From the NCBI GenBank assembly GCA_903835685.1, contig CAILNX010000037.1, positions 62,001 to 126,000 of the forward strand: DNA of 64,000 bases, in the 5' to 3' direction. The position numbers and the translations under genes were made by a program. Shown here one piece after another: positions 33,322-42,841 of this stretch. Every line of letters starts with the position of its first letter. The stretch's first letter is position 1. This DNA is from an uncultured delta proteobacterium (GTDB lineage Bacteria; Desulfobacterota; Desulfovibrionia; Desulfovibrionales; Desulfovibrionaceae). The notes under the pieces are model-generated. The model worked only from the letters and a program-made list of their open reading frames with translations, was not told the origin of the DNA and did not search any database.

Positions 33322-35585
33322 TCCGCATCAACGACATTCTGGACAAGATATCCACCTACATCAAGGAGCCGGACCTGGCGCTGATCCAGGCGGCCTACGT
33401 GTTCTCGGCCAAGGCCCACGAGGGACAGGTGCGCCTGTCCGGCGAGCCCTACCTCATGCACCCCCTGGAGGTGGCCTACATCCTGGCCGAGATGCACCTG
33501 GACGAGGCCTCGGTGGCGGCCGGGCTCCTGCACGACACCGTGGAGGACACCAAGGCCACGGTGGAGGAGATCGACGATCTCTTTGGCGAGAACGTGGCCG
33601 ACATCGTGGACGGGGTCACCAAGATCAGCAAGATGCAGGTCCAGTTCGACTCCAAGGAGGCGGCCCAGGCCGAGAACATCCGTAAGATGCTCATGGCCAT
33701 GGCCGAGGACATCCGGGTGCTCATGGTCAAGCTGGCCGACCGCCTGCACAACATGCGTACCCTCCAGTTCCAGAACTCCGTCAAGCAGAAGCTCATCGCC
33801 CAGGAAACCCTGGACATCTACGCCCCCCTGGCCAACCGCCTGGGCCAGCACCGCATCAAGGTGGAGCTGGAGGACCTCTGCCTCAAGTACTTAAAGCCCG
33901 ACGTGTACACCCAGATCGACGAGGGCGTGGAGCACCACCAGCACTCGGGCCAGGAGTACATCGACCGGGTCCAGGCCCTCATGCAGGCCATGTTCACGGA
34001 GAACCACATCGAGGCCCGCATCCGGGGACGCACCAAGCATATCTTCAGCATCTACCACAAGATGCTGGACCAGGGCCTGTCCCTGGACCAGATTTTCGAC
34101 TTGATCGCCTTCCGGGTCATCGTGCCCTCGGTCAAGGACTGCTATGCCACCCTCGGCCTGGTCCACTCCATCTGGAAGCCCATCCCCGGCCGGTTCAAGG
34201 ACTACATCTCCATCCCCAAGGCCAACATGTACCAGAGCCTGCACACCACGGTGGTGGGGCCGGACGGGGAGCGCATCGAGATCCAGATCCGCACCGAGGA
34301 GATGCACCAGATCGCCGAATACGGGGTGGCCGCCCACTGGCAATACAAGGAGACCAGCAAGCGCGAAGGGTCCACCCGCAGCGAGGCGGGCAGCTCCCGG
34401 GACGCCGAGCGCTTCACCTGGCTGCGCCAGATCCTGGACTGGCAGCGGGAGCTGAAAGACCCCAAGGAGTTCATGGCCTCCCTGCGGATCGACCTGTTCG
34501 CCGACGAGATTTTCGTCTTCACCCCCCAGGGCGACGTGAAGGAGCTGCCCGAAGGGGCCACGCCCGTGGACTTCGCCTATTTGATCCACACTCAGGTGGG
34601 CGACCACTGCGCCGGGGCCAAGGTCAACGGCCGGTTGGTGCCCCTGGAGACCAAGCTGAAGAACAGTGACTCCGTGGAGATCATCACGGACAAGAACCGC
34701 CTGCCCAGCCGGGACTGGCTCAAATTCGTCAAGACGGCCAAGGCCAAGACCCGGATCAAGAATTTCATCCGCACCGAGGAGCGGGCGCGCAGCATCACCT
34801 TTGCCAAGGAGCTTCTGGAGAAGGAAGGCCGCCGCATGGGCCTGAACGTGGCCAAGGCCACCAAGGACGGGCACATGCGCACCCTGGCCGAGGAGTTCTC
34901 CTGCGGCACGGTGGACGACCTGCTCTCCAACGTGGGCTACTCCCGGTTCACCCCCCAGAAGGTCCTGCGCCGCCTCTGGGCCCTCATGCATCCGGACGAG
35001 GAGCGGCCGCCCACGGACAAGGCCCCGGCCGAAAAGGCCCCGGCGGAAAAGCCCAAGGCCGAAAAGTCCGCCACGGCCAAGGAAAAGCCCGGGGAGCGGG
35101 CCGCCGACCGGGCTGCGGCCCAGGCCGAGCAGGCTGCGGCCAAGAAGTCCGAGGTGGTCCAGATCAAGGGCGTGGACGACGTGCTCATCCGCTTCGCCGG
35201 GTGCTGCAACCCCCTGCCCGGGGAGCCCATCGTGGGCTACATCACCCGGGGCCGGGGCGTGACCATCCATGCCGTGGACTGTCCGAACATCTCCACCTTC
35301 GAGCCCGAGCGCAGGCTGGAGGTCTCCTGGGGACTGGAGGACAGCCAGCCCTTCCCGGCCAAGATCAAGATCCGCTGCAAGAACATCAAGGGCGTGCTGG
35401 CCAAGATTTCCAACGTCCTCTACGAGGAGGACGTGAACCTGGACTCCGGCACCTTCAACTCCAATGTGGACGGCATGTCCGAGATCGTGTTTACCGTGGA
35501 GGTCAAGGACTCCAACCACCTGTACCGGGCCATCGCCAAGGTCAAGAAGCTTGAGCCGGTGGTGGAGGTGGTGCGGGTGACGTAG
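33318..35585 (+). CDS. rel: bifunctional (p)ppGpp synthase/hydrolase
   Basis: A 755-residue RelA/SpoT homologue. HD hydrolase domain (HPLEVAYILAEMHLDEASVA, GLLHDTVEDTKATVEE, MVKLADRLHNMRTLQ) and synthetase domain (IRGRTKHIFSIYHKM, RFKDYISIPKANMYQSLHTT) are both intact. The RxKD version in the synthetase is typical of bifunctional Rel. TGS follows (DEIFVFTPQGDVKELPEGAT), then a zinc-finger-like segment with CC and C (FAGCCNPLPGE, AVDCPNI) and an ACT domain. A 50-residue Ala/Lys/Glu/Pro-rich insert at about 562-610 lies between the helical linker and the zinc/ACT region and is not typical. The ATG overlaps the binding-protein stop (ATGA), so the two genes are coupled. It senses amino-acid starvation on the ribosome. 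Confidence 0.95.
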   Translation: MIRINDILDKISTYIKEPDLALIQAAYVFSAKAHEGQVRLSGEPYLMHPLEVAYILAEMHLDEASVAAGLLHDTVEDTKATVEEIDDLFGENVADIVDGVTKISKMQVQFDSKEAAQAENIRKMLMAMAEDIRVLMVKLADRLHNMRTLQFQNSVKQKLIAQETLDIYAPLANRLGQHRIKVELEDLCLKYLKPDVYTQIDEGVEHHQHSGQEYIDRVQALMQAMFTENHIEARIRGRTKHIFSIYHKMLDQGLSLDQIFDLIAFRVIVPSVKDCYATLGLVHSIWKPIPGRFKDYISIPKANMYQSLHTTVVGPDGERIEIQIRTEEMHQIAEYGVAAHWQYKETSKREGSTRSEAGSSRDAERFTWLRQILDWQRELKDPKEFMASLRIDLFADEIFVFTPQGDVKELPEGATPVDFAYLIHTQVGDHCAGAKVNGRLVPLETKLKNSDSVEIITDKNRLPSRDWLKFVKTAKAKTRIKNFIRTEERARSITFAKELLEKEGRRMGLNVAKATKDGHMRTLAEEFSCGTVDDLLSNVGYSRFTPQKVLRRLWALMHPDEERPPTDKAPAEKAPAEKPKAEKSATAKEKPGERAADRAAAQAEQAAAKKSEVVQIKGVDDVLIRFAGCCNPLPGEPIVGYITRGRGVTIHAVDCPNISTFEPERRLEVSWGLEDSQPFPAKIKIRCKNIKGVLAKISNVLYEEDVNLDSGTFNSNVDGMSEIVFTVEVKDSNHLYRAIAKVKKLEPVVEVVRVT

Positions 35586-35632
35586 GCGGGTGACGCCCGG
35601 CATTGAACCATTGGTCCAGGAGGATTTACGAT

Positions 35633-36718
35633 ATGCCCCTTCCCTTCCAGAACGACGACGCGGCCCTGCGCCGCCAGGCGGACGAGGTTCTGGCCCAGCG
35701 CAAGAAGCACGGGCTGGAGAACATGGTCGGCGACCTTCAAGCCGTGGTGGTCATGACCGAGCCCGAGCATCACCAGGAGGCCGTGGCCGAGTTTTTGCGC
35801 TACACCGGCCTGAACGTGAAGGAGTCCTTTCAGGACCAGAACGTGAGCGCCTGCGTGCTCGGGTGTCCCGGGTCGGCCGACTTTTTGGTCTGCGCGCGCA
35901 AGGGCGGGGACAACCCCTTCCGCCAGGTCAACCTGCACCCCAAATCCTCCCACCTGCCCAACACCCGGCTGGAGACCTTTGTCTACACCTGTCCGGACCT
36001 TTCGCGCTACGCGGCCATCCAGAAGGCCCGGGGCAAACGGTTCCTGACCGACGGGCCGGTGGATTTCGGTCCCTACCTTTTTCTCCAGACCGAGCCCTCG
36101 GCCTTTACCGGCAACTCCCTGGGATTCCTGCAATGGAAAGGCCCGGTCGGACATTACGCCACCAGCCGCTCCGGGCCTTTGGGCTGGAGCGAGACCAAGC
36201 CCGGTTCGGCCTACACCAAGAATATCTTCGAGTTGGACCACACGGCCACCCGGGTGCGGGCCGAGGACCGGGACCCGGCCATCCTGGAATACATGGACTA
36301 CACCAACTACGATTTCGATTTCGCCGTGTACGTGGACGCCCTGAACTCCATCACCAACGTGGCCCGGCTGCCCGGCGCGGTCTACGCCCAGGTCTTCACC
36401 TCGGGCATCACCCCCTTCGTGGACCTGGACAATTCCGGCCCCACGGAAAAATACATCTCCAACTACGGGACCCGGGTCCACCACATGGCCTTCCGCACCG
36501 AGGACATCGAAACCACCTATCAGGCCCTTATAGACGATGGCATGACTTTCCTGGTGGAACTGGTGGGCTCCCGGGAGGACGGGCTCAAGCAGACCTTCAC
36601 CCGGTCCTCTCCCTACACCCTGTTGGTCAATGAATACATCAAGCGTTTCGATGGGTTCACCGGTTTTTTCAGCAAGAACAACGTGACCATGTTGACTGCG
36701 GCCACGGAGAAGCAGTAG
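35633..36718 (+). CDS. 4-hydroxyphenylpyruvate-dioxygenase-like VOC protein
   Basis: A 361-residue protein with the two-barrel VOC plan of HPPD. Blocks include RVHHMAFRTEDIETTYQAL and a C-terminal VNEYIKRFDGFTGFF. An N-terminal domain at about 30-170 is related to the first VOC module. HPPD needs two His and a Glu for iron. One His pair is visible (the HH of RVHHMAF), and the Glu could be in VNEYI, but the first-barrel ligand is unclear. In a strict anaerobe an O2-dependent dioxygenase is unlikely to be useful, so a different metal-dependent reaction is possible. The ATG 35633 has AGGAGGA eight bases upstream. It lies 47 bases after rel, and a promoter follows it (36731), so it may end the binding-protein/rel transcript. 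Confidence 0.7.
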   Translation: MPLPFQNDDAALRRQADEVLAQRKKHGLENMVGDLQAVVVMTEPEHHQEAVAEFLRYTGLNVKESFQDQNVSACVLGCPGSADFLVCARKGGDNPFRQVNLHPKSSHLPNTRLETFVYTCPDLSRYAAIQKARGKRFLTDGPVDFGPYLFLQTEPSAFTGNSLGFLQWKGPVGHYATSRSGPLGWSETKPGSAYTKNIFELDHTATRVRAEDRDPAILEYMDYTNYDFDFAVYVDALNSITNVARLPGAVYAQVFTSGITPFVDLDNSGPTEKYISNYGTRVHHMAFRTEDIETTYQALIDDGMTFLVELVGSREDGLKQTFTRSSPYTLLVNEYIKRFDGFTGFFSKNNVTMLTAATEKQ

Positions 36719-36730
36719 CCGGAAATCGGC

Positions 36731-36759
36731 TGGACACGATCCGAATCTTGATCTATAAG
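36731..36759 (+). promoter_or_regulatory. sigma-70-type promoter for the response regulator-phoH-ybeY operon
   Basis: TGGACA (36731-36736), 17 bases, TATAAG (36754-36759) match the consensus at 5/6 and 5/6. The start would be near 36766, about 48 bases before the ATG at 36814, whose AGGAAGG lies at 36804-36810. Confidence 0.65.
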
Positions 36760-36813
36760 GGGGAGAATACGAGGCCCTGTTCCCAGGGGCCGAGCGGCGG
36801 AAAAGGAAGGCGC

Positions 36814-37188
36814 ATGGCCAGTATCCTCGTTGTGGACGACGACCCCATCTCCCGGGCCACCTTGCGGTCCATCCTGGAAGGGAGCGGACATGCGGTGGAA
36901 GAGACCGTGGACGGGGTCCAGGCCATGAAGGCCTTCCGCAAGACCCCCTTTGACGTGGTCATCACGGACATCTTCATGCCGGAGAAAGAGGGCGTGGAGT
37001 TGGTGCGCGAGATGCGCCAGGAATTCCCCGGGGTGCGCATCATCGCCGTGTCCGGGGGCAGTTCCTCGGCCCGCTTCGACTCCCTGGACTGGATCAAGGC
37101 CTTTGGGGTGCGCCACACCTTTGCCAAGCCCTTTGACCGCCAGGCCATTCTGGCCGCCGTGGACGAACTTCTGACCCAAGGGGCCTAG
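36814..37188 (+). CDS. stand-alone CheY-like response regulator
   Basis: A 124-residue single receiver domain. It has the acidic pocket ILVVDDDPISRATL at the N-terminus, the phosphoacceptor Asp in VVITDIFMPEKEG, the conserved Ser/Thr turn IIAVSGG and the Lys in FAKPFDR. With no output domain it must act by protein-protein contact, for example on a kinase, a motor or a phosphorelay. Start ATG 36814 has AGGAAGG just upstream. phoH follows after 24 bases and then ybeY, so it leads a three-gene operon. It may link signal status to RNA/ribosome maintenance, though that is inference. Confidence 0.92.
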   Translation: MASILVVDDDPISRATLRSILEGSGHAVEETVDGVQAMKAFRKTPFDVVITDIFMPEKEGVELVREMRQEFPGVRIIAVSGGSSSARFDSLDWIKAFGVRHTFAKPFDRQAILAAVDELLTQGA

Positions 37189-37212
37189 ATCCCTGCTCTG
37201 GATCATCCCACC

Positions 37213-38208
37213 GTGCCCACCCGCCAACTCGAATTCGACAACGCCGCTCTGGCGGCCCGCCTTTTTGGCCCACACAACGCCAACCTGACCATCCTGGCCG
37301 AAAAGGCCGGGGTGGACGTGCAGTCCCGGGGCGGCACCGTGACCCTGACCGCCCCGGAGGGCGAGGACCTGGACCTGGCCGCCAGTGTCCTGGCCCAGTT
37401 GTACGACCTGGCCCGCACGGGCAAGGACGTGTTCCCCCAGGACGTGGACTGCGCCGTGCGCATCCTGGCCCGGGAGCCGGACGCCAGCCTGAGGAAGATT
37501 TTCCAGGACGTGGTCTACGCCGCCTCTCCGCGCAAGCAGATCGCGGCCAAGACCCTGACCCAGCGGGACTACCTGGCGGCCATCCGGGAGAACGACATGG
37601 TCTTCGGCGTGGGGCCGGCCGGTACGGGCAAGACCTACCTGGCCGTGGCCATGGCCGTGGCCGCCCTGACCCGGCGCGAGGTCAAGCGCATCATCCTCAC
37701 CCGTCCGGCCGTGGAAGCCGGGGAGAAGCTGGGATTTCTGCCCGGGGACCTGGCCGACAAGGTCAACCCCTATCTGCGGCCGCTCTACGACGCCCTGCAC
37801 GACATGCTGGATTTCCAGAAAGTGACCGAGATGCTGGAGACCGGGATCATCGAGGTGGCTCCCCTGGCCTTTATGCGCGGCCGCACCTTGAACGACGCCT
37901 TCGTGATCCTGGACGAGGCCCAGAACACCACCCGGGAGCAGATGAAGATGTTCCTCACCCGCTTGGGCTTCGGGTCCAAGGCCGTGGTCACCGGCGACGT
38001 GACCCAGATCGATCTGCCCGCCCATTCCCGCTCGGGCCTGCTGGAGGCCCGGGAGGTGCTGCGCGGGGTCACGGGCCTGGCCTTCATCCATTTTTCGGAC
38101 GAGGACGTCATCCGTCACCCCCTGGTGGGCCGCATCGTCCAGGCCTACGATCGATTCGATAGAGGGCGTTTCGACCAGAGCCAGAATCCCCCGAAGGACA
38201 AGGCGTGA
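37213..38208 (+). CDS. phoH: PhoH-family (YbeZ-type) ATPase
   Basis: A 331-residue P-loop protein with Walker A GPAGTGKTYLAVAMAV, the phosphate-sensor-like RIILTRPAVEAGEKLGFLPG, Walker B AFVILDEAQNT and the VTGDVTQIDLP block of the PhoH/YbeZ group. YbeZ acts with YbeY in 16S rRNA maturation and ribosome quality control in E. coli, and the ybeY gene overlaps its stop here. An N-terminal KH-like region (about 1-95) is typical. The start is GTG 37213. No strong ribosome-binding site is seen before it, so translation may be coupled to the response regulator gene 24 bases upstream. Confidence 0.93.
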   Translation: MPTRQLEFDNAALAARLFGPHNANLTILAEKAGVDVQSRGGTVTLTAPEGEDLDLAASVLAQLYDLARTGKDVFPQDVDCAVRILAREPDASLRKIFQDVVYAASPRKQIAAKTLTQRDYLAAIRENDMVFGVGPAGTGKTYLAVAMAVAALTRREVKRIILTRPAVEAGEKLGFLPGDLADKVNPYLRPLYDALHDMLDFQKVTEMLETGIIEVAPLAFMRGRTLNDAFVILDEAQNTTREQMKMFLTRLGFGSKAVVTGDVTQIDLPAHSRSGLLEAREVLRGVTGLAFIHFSDEDVIRHPLVGRIVQAYDRFDRGRFDQSQNPPKDKA

Positions 38209-38831
38209 TCCTTATCGACACCCTGGGACCCGGCGGCCGGGACCCCGGTTTTCCCCTGTCCCGATCCGAACTGACCGGCCTGTGCCAGCGCCTGCTTGCG
38301 GCCCTGGGTCTTGAGGGCAGGGAATTCGAGCTGACCCTGACCAGGGACGGGGACATGGCCCGGATCAACGCGGATTTCGCGGGCGTGGCCGCTCCCACCA
38401 ATGTTTTGAGTTTCCCGGCTGCCGAGGCCCTGGACCACGACGGCCCGGCCCCCCTTGACCCGGCCGACGTCCATCCGGGCTGCCCGCTCCCGGGCCTGTT
38501 CCTGCCCGCCGACCTTGACGGAGCACCCGAGGACGGCTGCTGCGTGGACGAGGAGGATTTCCGGCCCGACGACGACCTGGACGCTGGGGACGGGGAAATG
38601 GACGGGGAGCCGGGTGACGGACCCAGGGCCGACCCGAACTTTCTGGGGTCCATGGTCCTGTCCGTGGACACCCTGGCCCGGGAGGCCTTTCTCTACGGCC
38701 AGGACCCGGCCGCCCACCTGGCCCGGCTCCTGGCCCACTCCCTGCTGCACCTGGCCGGGGTGGCGCACGGAGAGGAGATGGAGGAGAGGACCGAGGCGGC
38801 CTTGGTCCAGGTCTTTTTTCCCGAGGCCTGA
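38205..38831 (+). CDS. ybeY: endoribonuclease YbeY with long acidic insertion
   Basis: A 208-residue zinc endoribonuclease. The catalytic motif HSLLHLAGVAH (about 178-188) has all three His. The N-terminal half carries the LTRDGDMARINADF and TNVLSFP blocks. YbeY matures 16S rRNA 3' ends. Between the VLSFP element and the LGSMVLS strand there is an extra stretch of about 70 residues, rich in Asp, Gly, Pro and Glu and with a Cys-Cys pair, where most YbeY proteins have about 10-15 residues. The gene starts at GTG 38205, overlapping the phoH stop by four bases, so translation is coupled. Core strands and active site remain intact, so it is probably functional. Confidence 0.93.
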   Translation: MILIDTLGPGGRDPGFPLSRSELTGLCQRLLAALGLEGREFELTLTRDGDMARINADFAGVAAPTNVLSFPAAEALDHDGPAPLDPADVHPGCPLPGLFLPADLDGAPEDGCCVDEEDFRPDDDLDAGDGEMDGEPGDGPRADPNFLGSMVLSVDTLAREAFLYGQDPAAHLARLLAHSLLHLAGVAHGEEMEERTEAALVQVFFPEA

Positions 38832-39008
38832 TCGTCGGCCCAGGGCGGTCTCCCTGGAACCGACAGCCTCTTGCCCGGCCCGCCCGGACCCAGGCCGGGA
38901 GCCGATTCCCGCTTTACAATCCCTTCCTGCTGAGGCAATACTGCAATTTTTCGCCGCTTCCGGAGGCTCGTGCCAGGACGCGGCCATCCGCATGTATTGG
39001 GAGACGAC

Positions 39009-39986
39009 ATGAGACAATTTCTGCGTATTGTGGACATCCCCCTGTTCGAGGCCGGACAGGTCCTTTTGCGGGCCAAGGAGATCAAGGACCAGAAGGTTCG
39101 CAGCACGCTCCTGGCGGGCCAGACGGCCCTTTTGCTCTTCGAGAAGGCCTCCACCCGCACCCGTTTGTCCTTTGAGATGGCCGTGCGCCATTTGGGCGGC
39201 TCCACCATCTTCATGACCCCCACGGAGTCCCAGCTCGGCCGCAACGAACCGCTCACGGATTCGGCCCGGGTTTTCGGCCGCTACGTGGACCTCCTGATCG
39301 TGCGTACCTTTGAGCAGGCCAAGCTGGCCACCCTGGCCGAGTGCTCGGGCCTGCCCGTGGTCAACGCCCTGTCCGACGCCCACCATCCCTGCCAGGTCAT
39401 GAGCGACGTGCTGACCATCTACGAACGCACCCCGGACCTGGAGAACGTGCACGTGGCCTGGATCGGCGACGGGAACAACATGGCCCAGTCCTGGATCGAC
39501 GCAGCCTCCTATTTTCCCTTCTACCTGACCATGGCCTTCCCCAAGGGATACGAGCCCAGGGACCACGACGTCATCGCCCGGGCCCTGGCCCATGGGGCCA
39601 AGATCTTCATGACCCACGACCCGGCCGAGGCCATGGAGGGCGCGCACTACGTGAACACCGACGTGTGGGCCTCCATGGGTCAGGAAGAGGAGCAGGCCAA
39701 GCGCCTGAAGGCCTTCAAGGGCTTTGAGGTCAACGCGGGGCTCATGGCCCTGGCCGCGCCCGAGGCCAAGGTCATGCACTGCCTGCCCGCCCACCGGGGC
39801 GAGGAGGTCTCGGCCGAGGTCCTGGACGGGGAGAACTCCATCATCTTCGACCAGGCCGAGAACCGCATGCACATGCAGATGGCCATTCTCGAATGGGTGA
39901 CCCAGGGCATCGAGGTGGACTTCAAAGCCATCGAGGCCCTGGCCATGAACGTGCCCAAGGTTCCACCCATGCACGCCCCGTTCTAA
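39009..39986 (+). CDS. argF: ornithine carbamoyltransferase
   Basis: A 325-residue cytosolic enzyme that makes citrulline from ornithine and carbamoyl phosphate. Signature sequences are present in order: carbamoyl-phosphate loop [27 protein letters not shown] and the ornithine/carbamoyl-binding [14 protein letters not shown]. Length fits OTC rather than aspartate transcarbamoylase, and the HCLP motif favours OTC. ATG 39009 has GGGAG at 38999-39003. The 177-base region upstream probably holds the promoter (a TACAAT-like -10 near 38915), but I do not see a reliable -35 or an Arg box. argG and argH follow on the same strand. Confidence 0.96.
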   Translation: MRQFLRIVDIPLFEAGQVLLRAKEIKDQKVRSTLLAGQTALLLFEKASTRTRLSFEMAVRHLGGSTIFMTPTESQLGRNEPLTDSARVFGRYVDLLIVRTFEQAKLATLAECSGLPVVNALSDAHHPCQVMSDVLTIYERTPDLENVHVAWIGDGNNMAQSWIDAASYFPFYLTMAFPKGYEPRDHDVIARALAHGAKIFMTHDPAEAMEGAHYVNTDVWASMGQEEEQAKRLKAFKGFEVNAGLMALAAPEAKVMHCLPAHRGEEVSAEVLDGENSIIFDQAENRMHMQMAILEWVTQGIEVDFKAIEALAMNVPKVPPMHAPF

Positions 39987-40048
39987 CGTCAAACAAAGAC
40001 CCGCGCCTGCGGGGGCGACGTTCCCCCGGGCCTGTACGCGAGGAAGAC

Positions 40049-41245
40049 ATGCAGAGCGAGATCAAGAAAGTGGTCCTGGCCTACTCCGGTGGCCTGGACA
40101 CCTCCATCATTCTGAAATGGATCAAGAATACCTACAAGTGCGAGGTCATCACCCTGACCTGTGACCTGGGCCAGGGCGAGGACCTCTCCGGGGTCAAGGA
40201 CAAGGCCCTGAAAACCGGCGCGTCCAAGGCCTATGTCGAGGACATGCGCGAGGAGTTCGTGCGCGACTTCGTGTTCCCCACCCTGCGCGGCGGGGCCTTG
40301 TACGAGGGCCGCTACCTCCTGGGCACCTCCATCGCCCGGCCCTGCATCGCCAAGCGCCTGATTGAGATCGCCGAGGCCGAGGGAGCCCAGGCCGTGGCCC
40401 ACGGCGCAACCGGCAAGGGCAACGACCAGGTCCGCTTCGAGCTGACCGGTATGGCCCTGAACCCCAAGATCAAGACCATCGCGCCCTGGCGGGAATGGGA
40501 CATGAAGTCCCGGGCGGACTTGATCCAGTACGCCAAGGACAACGACATCGAGGTGCCCGTGACCCAGGCCAAGCCTTGGAGCACGGACGCCAACCTCCTG
40601 CACATCAGCTTCGAGGGCGGGGAACTCGAAGACCCCTGGAACGAACCGGCCCCGGGCTGCCACCGCTACTGCACCCCGGTGGAGCAGGCCCCGAACACCC
40701 CGGAGGTCATCGAGCTGTCCTTTGAGCACGGCGACCCCGTGGCCGTGAACGGCGAGCGCATGTCTCCGGCCGAGCTTCTGGCCCGGTTGAACGAAATGGG
40801 CGGTCGCCACGGCATCGGCCGGGTGGACATGGTGGAGAACCGTTTCGTGGGCATGAAGTCCCGCGGGGTGTACGAGACCCCGGGCGGCACCATCGCCTTT
40901 GTGGCCCATCGCGACCTGGAGGGCCTCTGCCTGGACCGCGAGGTTATGCACCTGCGCGACGGGCTCATCCCCCGCTACGCCGAGATGGTCTATTACGGCT
41001 TTTGGTATGCGCCCGAGCGCGAATGCCTCCAGGCCCTGATCAACAAGAGCCAGGAGCGGGTCACGGGCACGGTGCGCCTCAAGCTTTACAAGGGCCAGGC
41101 CATTCCCATCGGGCGGAAGTCCCCGTTCTCACTCTACGACATGAACCTGGCCACCTTCGAGGAGGACCAGGTCTACGACCAGTCCGACGCCGAAGGGTTC
41201 ATCAAGCTGGTGGGGTTGAGATTGAAGGGAAGGGCGCTCCGCTAG
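40049..41245 (+). CDS. argG: argininosuccinate synthase
   Basis: A 398-residue enzyme that condenses citrulline with aspartate using ATP. The PP-loop [18 protein letters not shown] is at the N-terminus. Other family blocks include [31 protein letters not shown], and the RMSPAEL and [19 protein letters not shown] segments. ATG 40049 has GAGGAAG two to eight bases upstream. It lies 62 bases after argF in an argFGH order, with argH after a 150-base AT-rich gap. It acts in the cytoplasm on the arginine branch. Confidence 0.97.
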   Translation: MQSEIKKVVLAYSGGLDTSIILKWIKNTYKCEVITLTCDLGQGEDLSGVKDKALKTGASKAYVEDMREEFVRDFVFPTLRGGALYEGRYLLGTSIARPCIAKRLIEIAEAEGAQAVAHGATGKGNDQVRFELTGMALNPKIKTIAPWREWDMKSRADLIQYAKDNDIEVPVTQAKPWSTDANLLHISFEGGELEDPWNEPAPGCHRYCTPVEQAPNTPEVIELSFEHGDPVAVNGERMSPAELLARLNEMGGRHGIGRVDMVENRFVGMKSRGVYETPGGTIAFVAHRDLEGLCLDREVMHLRDGLIPRYAEMVYYGFWYAPERECLQALINKSQERVTGTVRLKLYKGQAIPIGRKSPFSLYDMNLATFEEDQVYDQSDAEGFIKLVGLRLKGRALR

Positions 41246-41283
41246 GACTGCCTTCGCGGAAAGCTCGGGCAAGAACAAAGAAC

Positions 41284-41322
41284 AAGAAAAAGAATTTTTT
41301 TAATAAAATATCTCTTTTTCTT
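41284..41322. repeat. AT-rich inverted repeat between argG and argH
   Basis: Perfect 10-bp arms AAGAAAAAGA (41284-41293) and TCTTTTTCTT (41313-41322) flank a 19-base AT-rich loop in an otherwise GC-rich region. The Ts are not placed as for a standard terminator. It may be an unstable terminator, an UP-type element or a spacer, with argH expressed from its own promoter downstream. Confidence 0.45.
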
Positions 41323-41395
41323 CACTCTTGGTGTTCGCGTTGGCTTGTCCTGACGCGACAGAGGGCGAAACACGAGGCAGAGCCAAGGGACCGAA

Positions 41396-42802
41396 ATGTC
41401 CACGAAAAAGATGTGGGGCGGACGATTCGCCCGCAAGACCGCAGCCTCGGTGGAGGCCTATACCCTGTCCGTGACCTTTGACCGCAAGCTGGCGGCCGAG
41501 GACGTGGCGGGCTCCAAGGCCCACGCCCGGATGCTGGCCGAGCAGGGGATTTTGACCCTGGAAGAGGCCGAACGCATCCAGGAGGGCCTGGAATGGGTGC
41601 GCCAGGAGATTGCCGAGAACCGCTTCGAGTGGAAGCCGGAACTCGAAGACGTGCACATGAACATCGAGGCCCGGCTCACGGACCTTATCGGCCCCCTGGG
41701 CGGCAAGTTGCACACGGCCCGCTCGCGCAACGACCAGGTGGCGCTCGATTTTAGGCTCTACGTGTCCCGGCGCTTGACCCAGTGGGGCCAGGCCCTGGCC
41801 AACTTAAGCGCCGTGCTCCTGGACCGGGCCGAGGGCCAGCGCGAGACCCTGTTGCCCGGGTACACCCATCTTCAGCCCGCCCAGCCCGTGAGCCTGGCCC
41901 ACCACCTCCTGGCCTATGCCTGGATGTTCCGCCGGGACCACGAGCGGGTCACGGACGCCTTAAAAAGGGTGCGGGTCTCGCCCCTGGGTGCGGCCGCCCT
42001 GGCCGGGACCACCCATCCCATCAACCCAGACTCCGTGCGGGCGGCACTCGGCCTGGACGCCGTGTTCGGCAACAGCCTGGACGCCGTGTCCGACCGCGAT
42101 TTCGTGGCCGAGGCCCTGTTCGTCGGGAGCCTGATCATGGCCCACTTGAGCCGCCTGTGCGAGGAGCTCATTCTCTGGGCCAACCCCAATTTCGGGTTCG
42201 TGCGCCTGCCCGACGCCTATTCCACAGGCTCCTCCATCATGCCCCAGAAGAAGAACCCGGACGTGTGCGAGCTCATGCGCGGCAAGACCGGCCGGGTGTA
42301 CGGGAACCTCACCGCGCTTTTGACCATTCTGAAGGGCCTGCCCCTGTCCTACAACCGGGACCTCCAGGAGGACAAGGAGCCGTTTTTCGACACGGACGAG
42401 ACCGTGCGGGCCTCGCTGTCCATCATGGCCGACATGATGGCCGAGATGGGATTTAATCCCGAGAACATGCGCCGCTCCCTGGCCAAGGGCTTCCTGAACG
42501 CCACGGAGCTGGCCGACTATCTGGTGACCAAGGGCCTGGCCTTCCGCGAGGCCCACCACGCCACCGGCGCGGCCGTGGCCTTTGCCGAGCGCGAGGGCAA
42601 GGGCCTGGAAGACCTGACCCTGGACGATCTGCGCCAGTTCTCGGACCTGATCGGCGACGACGTGTTCGCGGTCCTGTCCTACGAGGCTGCCGTGGCCCGC
42701 CGGGTCTCCCCGGGCGGCACCGGGCAAAAGGCCGTGGACCGGCAGGTGGACGATTTGCGCGCCTGGCTGGCCGGGGTGATTCCGGCGGAGATCGGCGGAT
42801 GA
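41396..42802 (+). CDS. argH: argininosuccinate lyase
   Basis: A 468-residue fumarase/aspartase-superfamily enzyme that splits argininosuccinate into arginine and fumarate. The signature [12 protein letters not shown] is present, with the family N-terminus [18 protein letters not shown], the [13 protein letters not shown] and [17 protein letters not shown] blocks and the [16 protein letters not shown] active-site His region. Length is normal. ATG 41396 is supported by the fit of the N-terminus to the family. It ends the argFGH cluster. The next gene is a small hypothetical at 42842. Confidence 0.97.
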   Translation: MSTKKMWGGRFARKTAASVEAYTLSVTFDRKLAAEDVAGSKAHARMLAEQGILTLEEAERIQEGLEWVRQEIAENRFEWKPELEDVHMNIEARLTDLIGPLGGKLHTARSRNDQVALDFRLYVSRRLTQWGQALANLSAVLLDRAEGQRETLLPGYTHLQPAQPVSLAHHLLAYAWMFRRDHERVTDALKRVRVSPLGAAALAGTTHPINPDSVRAALGLDAVFGNSLDAVSDRDFVAEALFVGSLIMAHLSRLCEELILWANPNFGFVRLPDAYSTGSSIMPQKKNPDVCELMRGKTGRVYGNLTALLTILKGLPLSYNRDLQEDKEPFFDTDETVRASLSIMADMMAEMGFNPENMRRSLAKGFLNATELADYLVTKGLAFREAHHATGAAVAFAEREGKGLEDLTLDDLRQFSDLIGDDVFAVLSYEAAVARRVSPGGTGQKAVDRQVDDLRAWLAGVIPAEIGG

Positions 42803-42841
42803 ACATGACTAAACTGTCGGCCGCAGCCCGGGAAGCGAACC

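Noticed and set aside
36765-36790. A hairpin GGCCCTG/CAGGGGCC in the leader of the response regulator gene as an attenuator.
   Set aside because: The arms need a bulge, there is no T-tract and no leader peptide.
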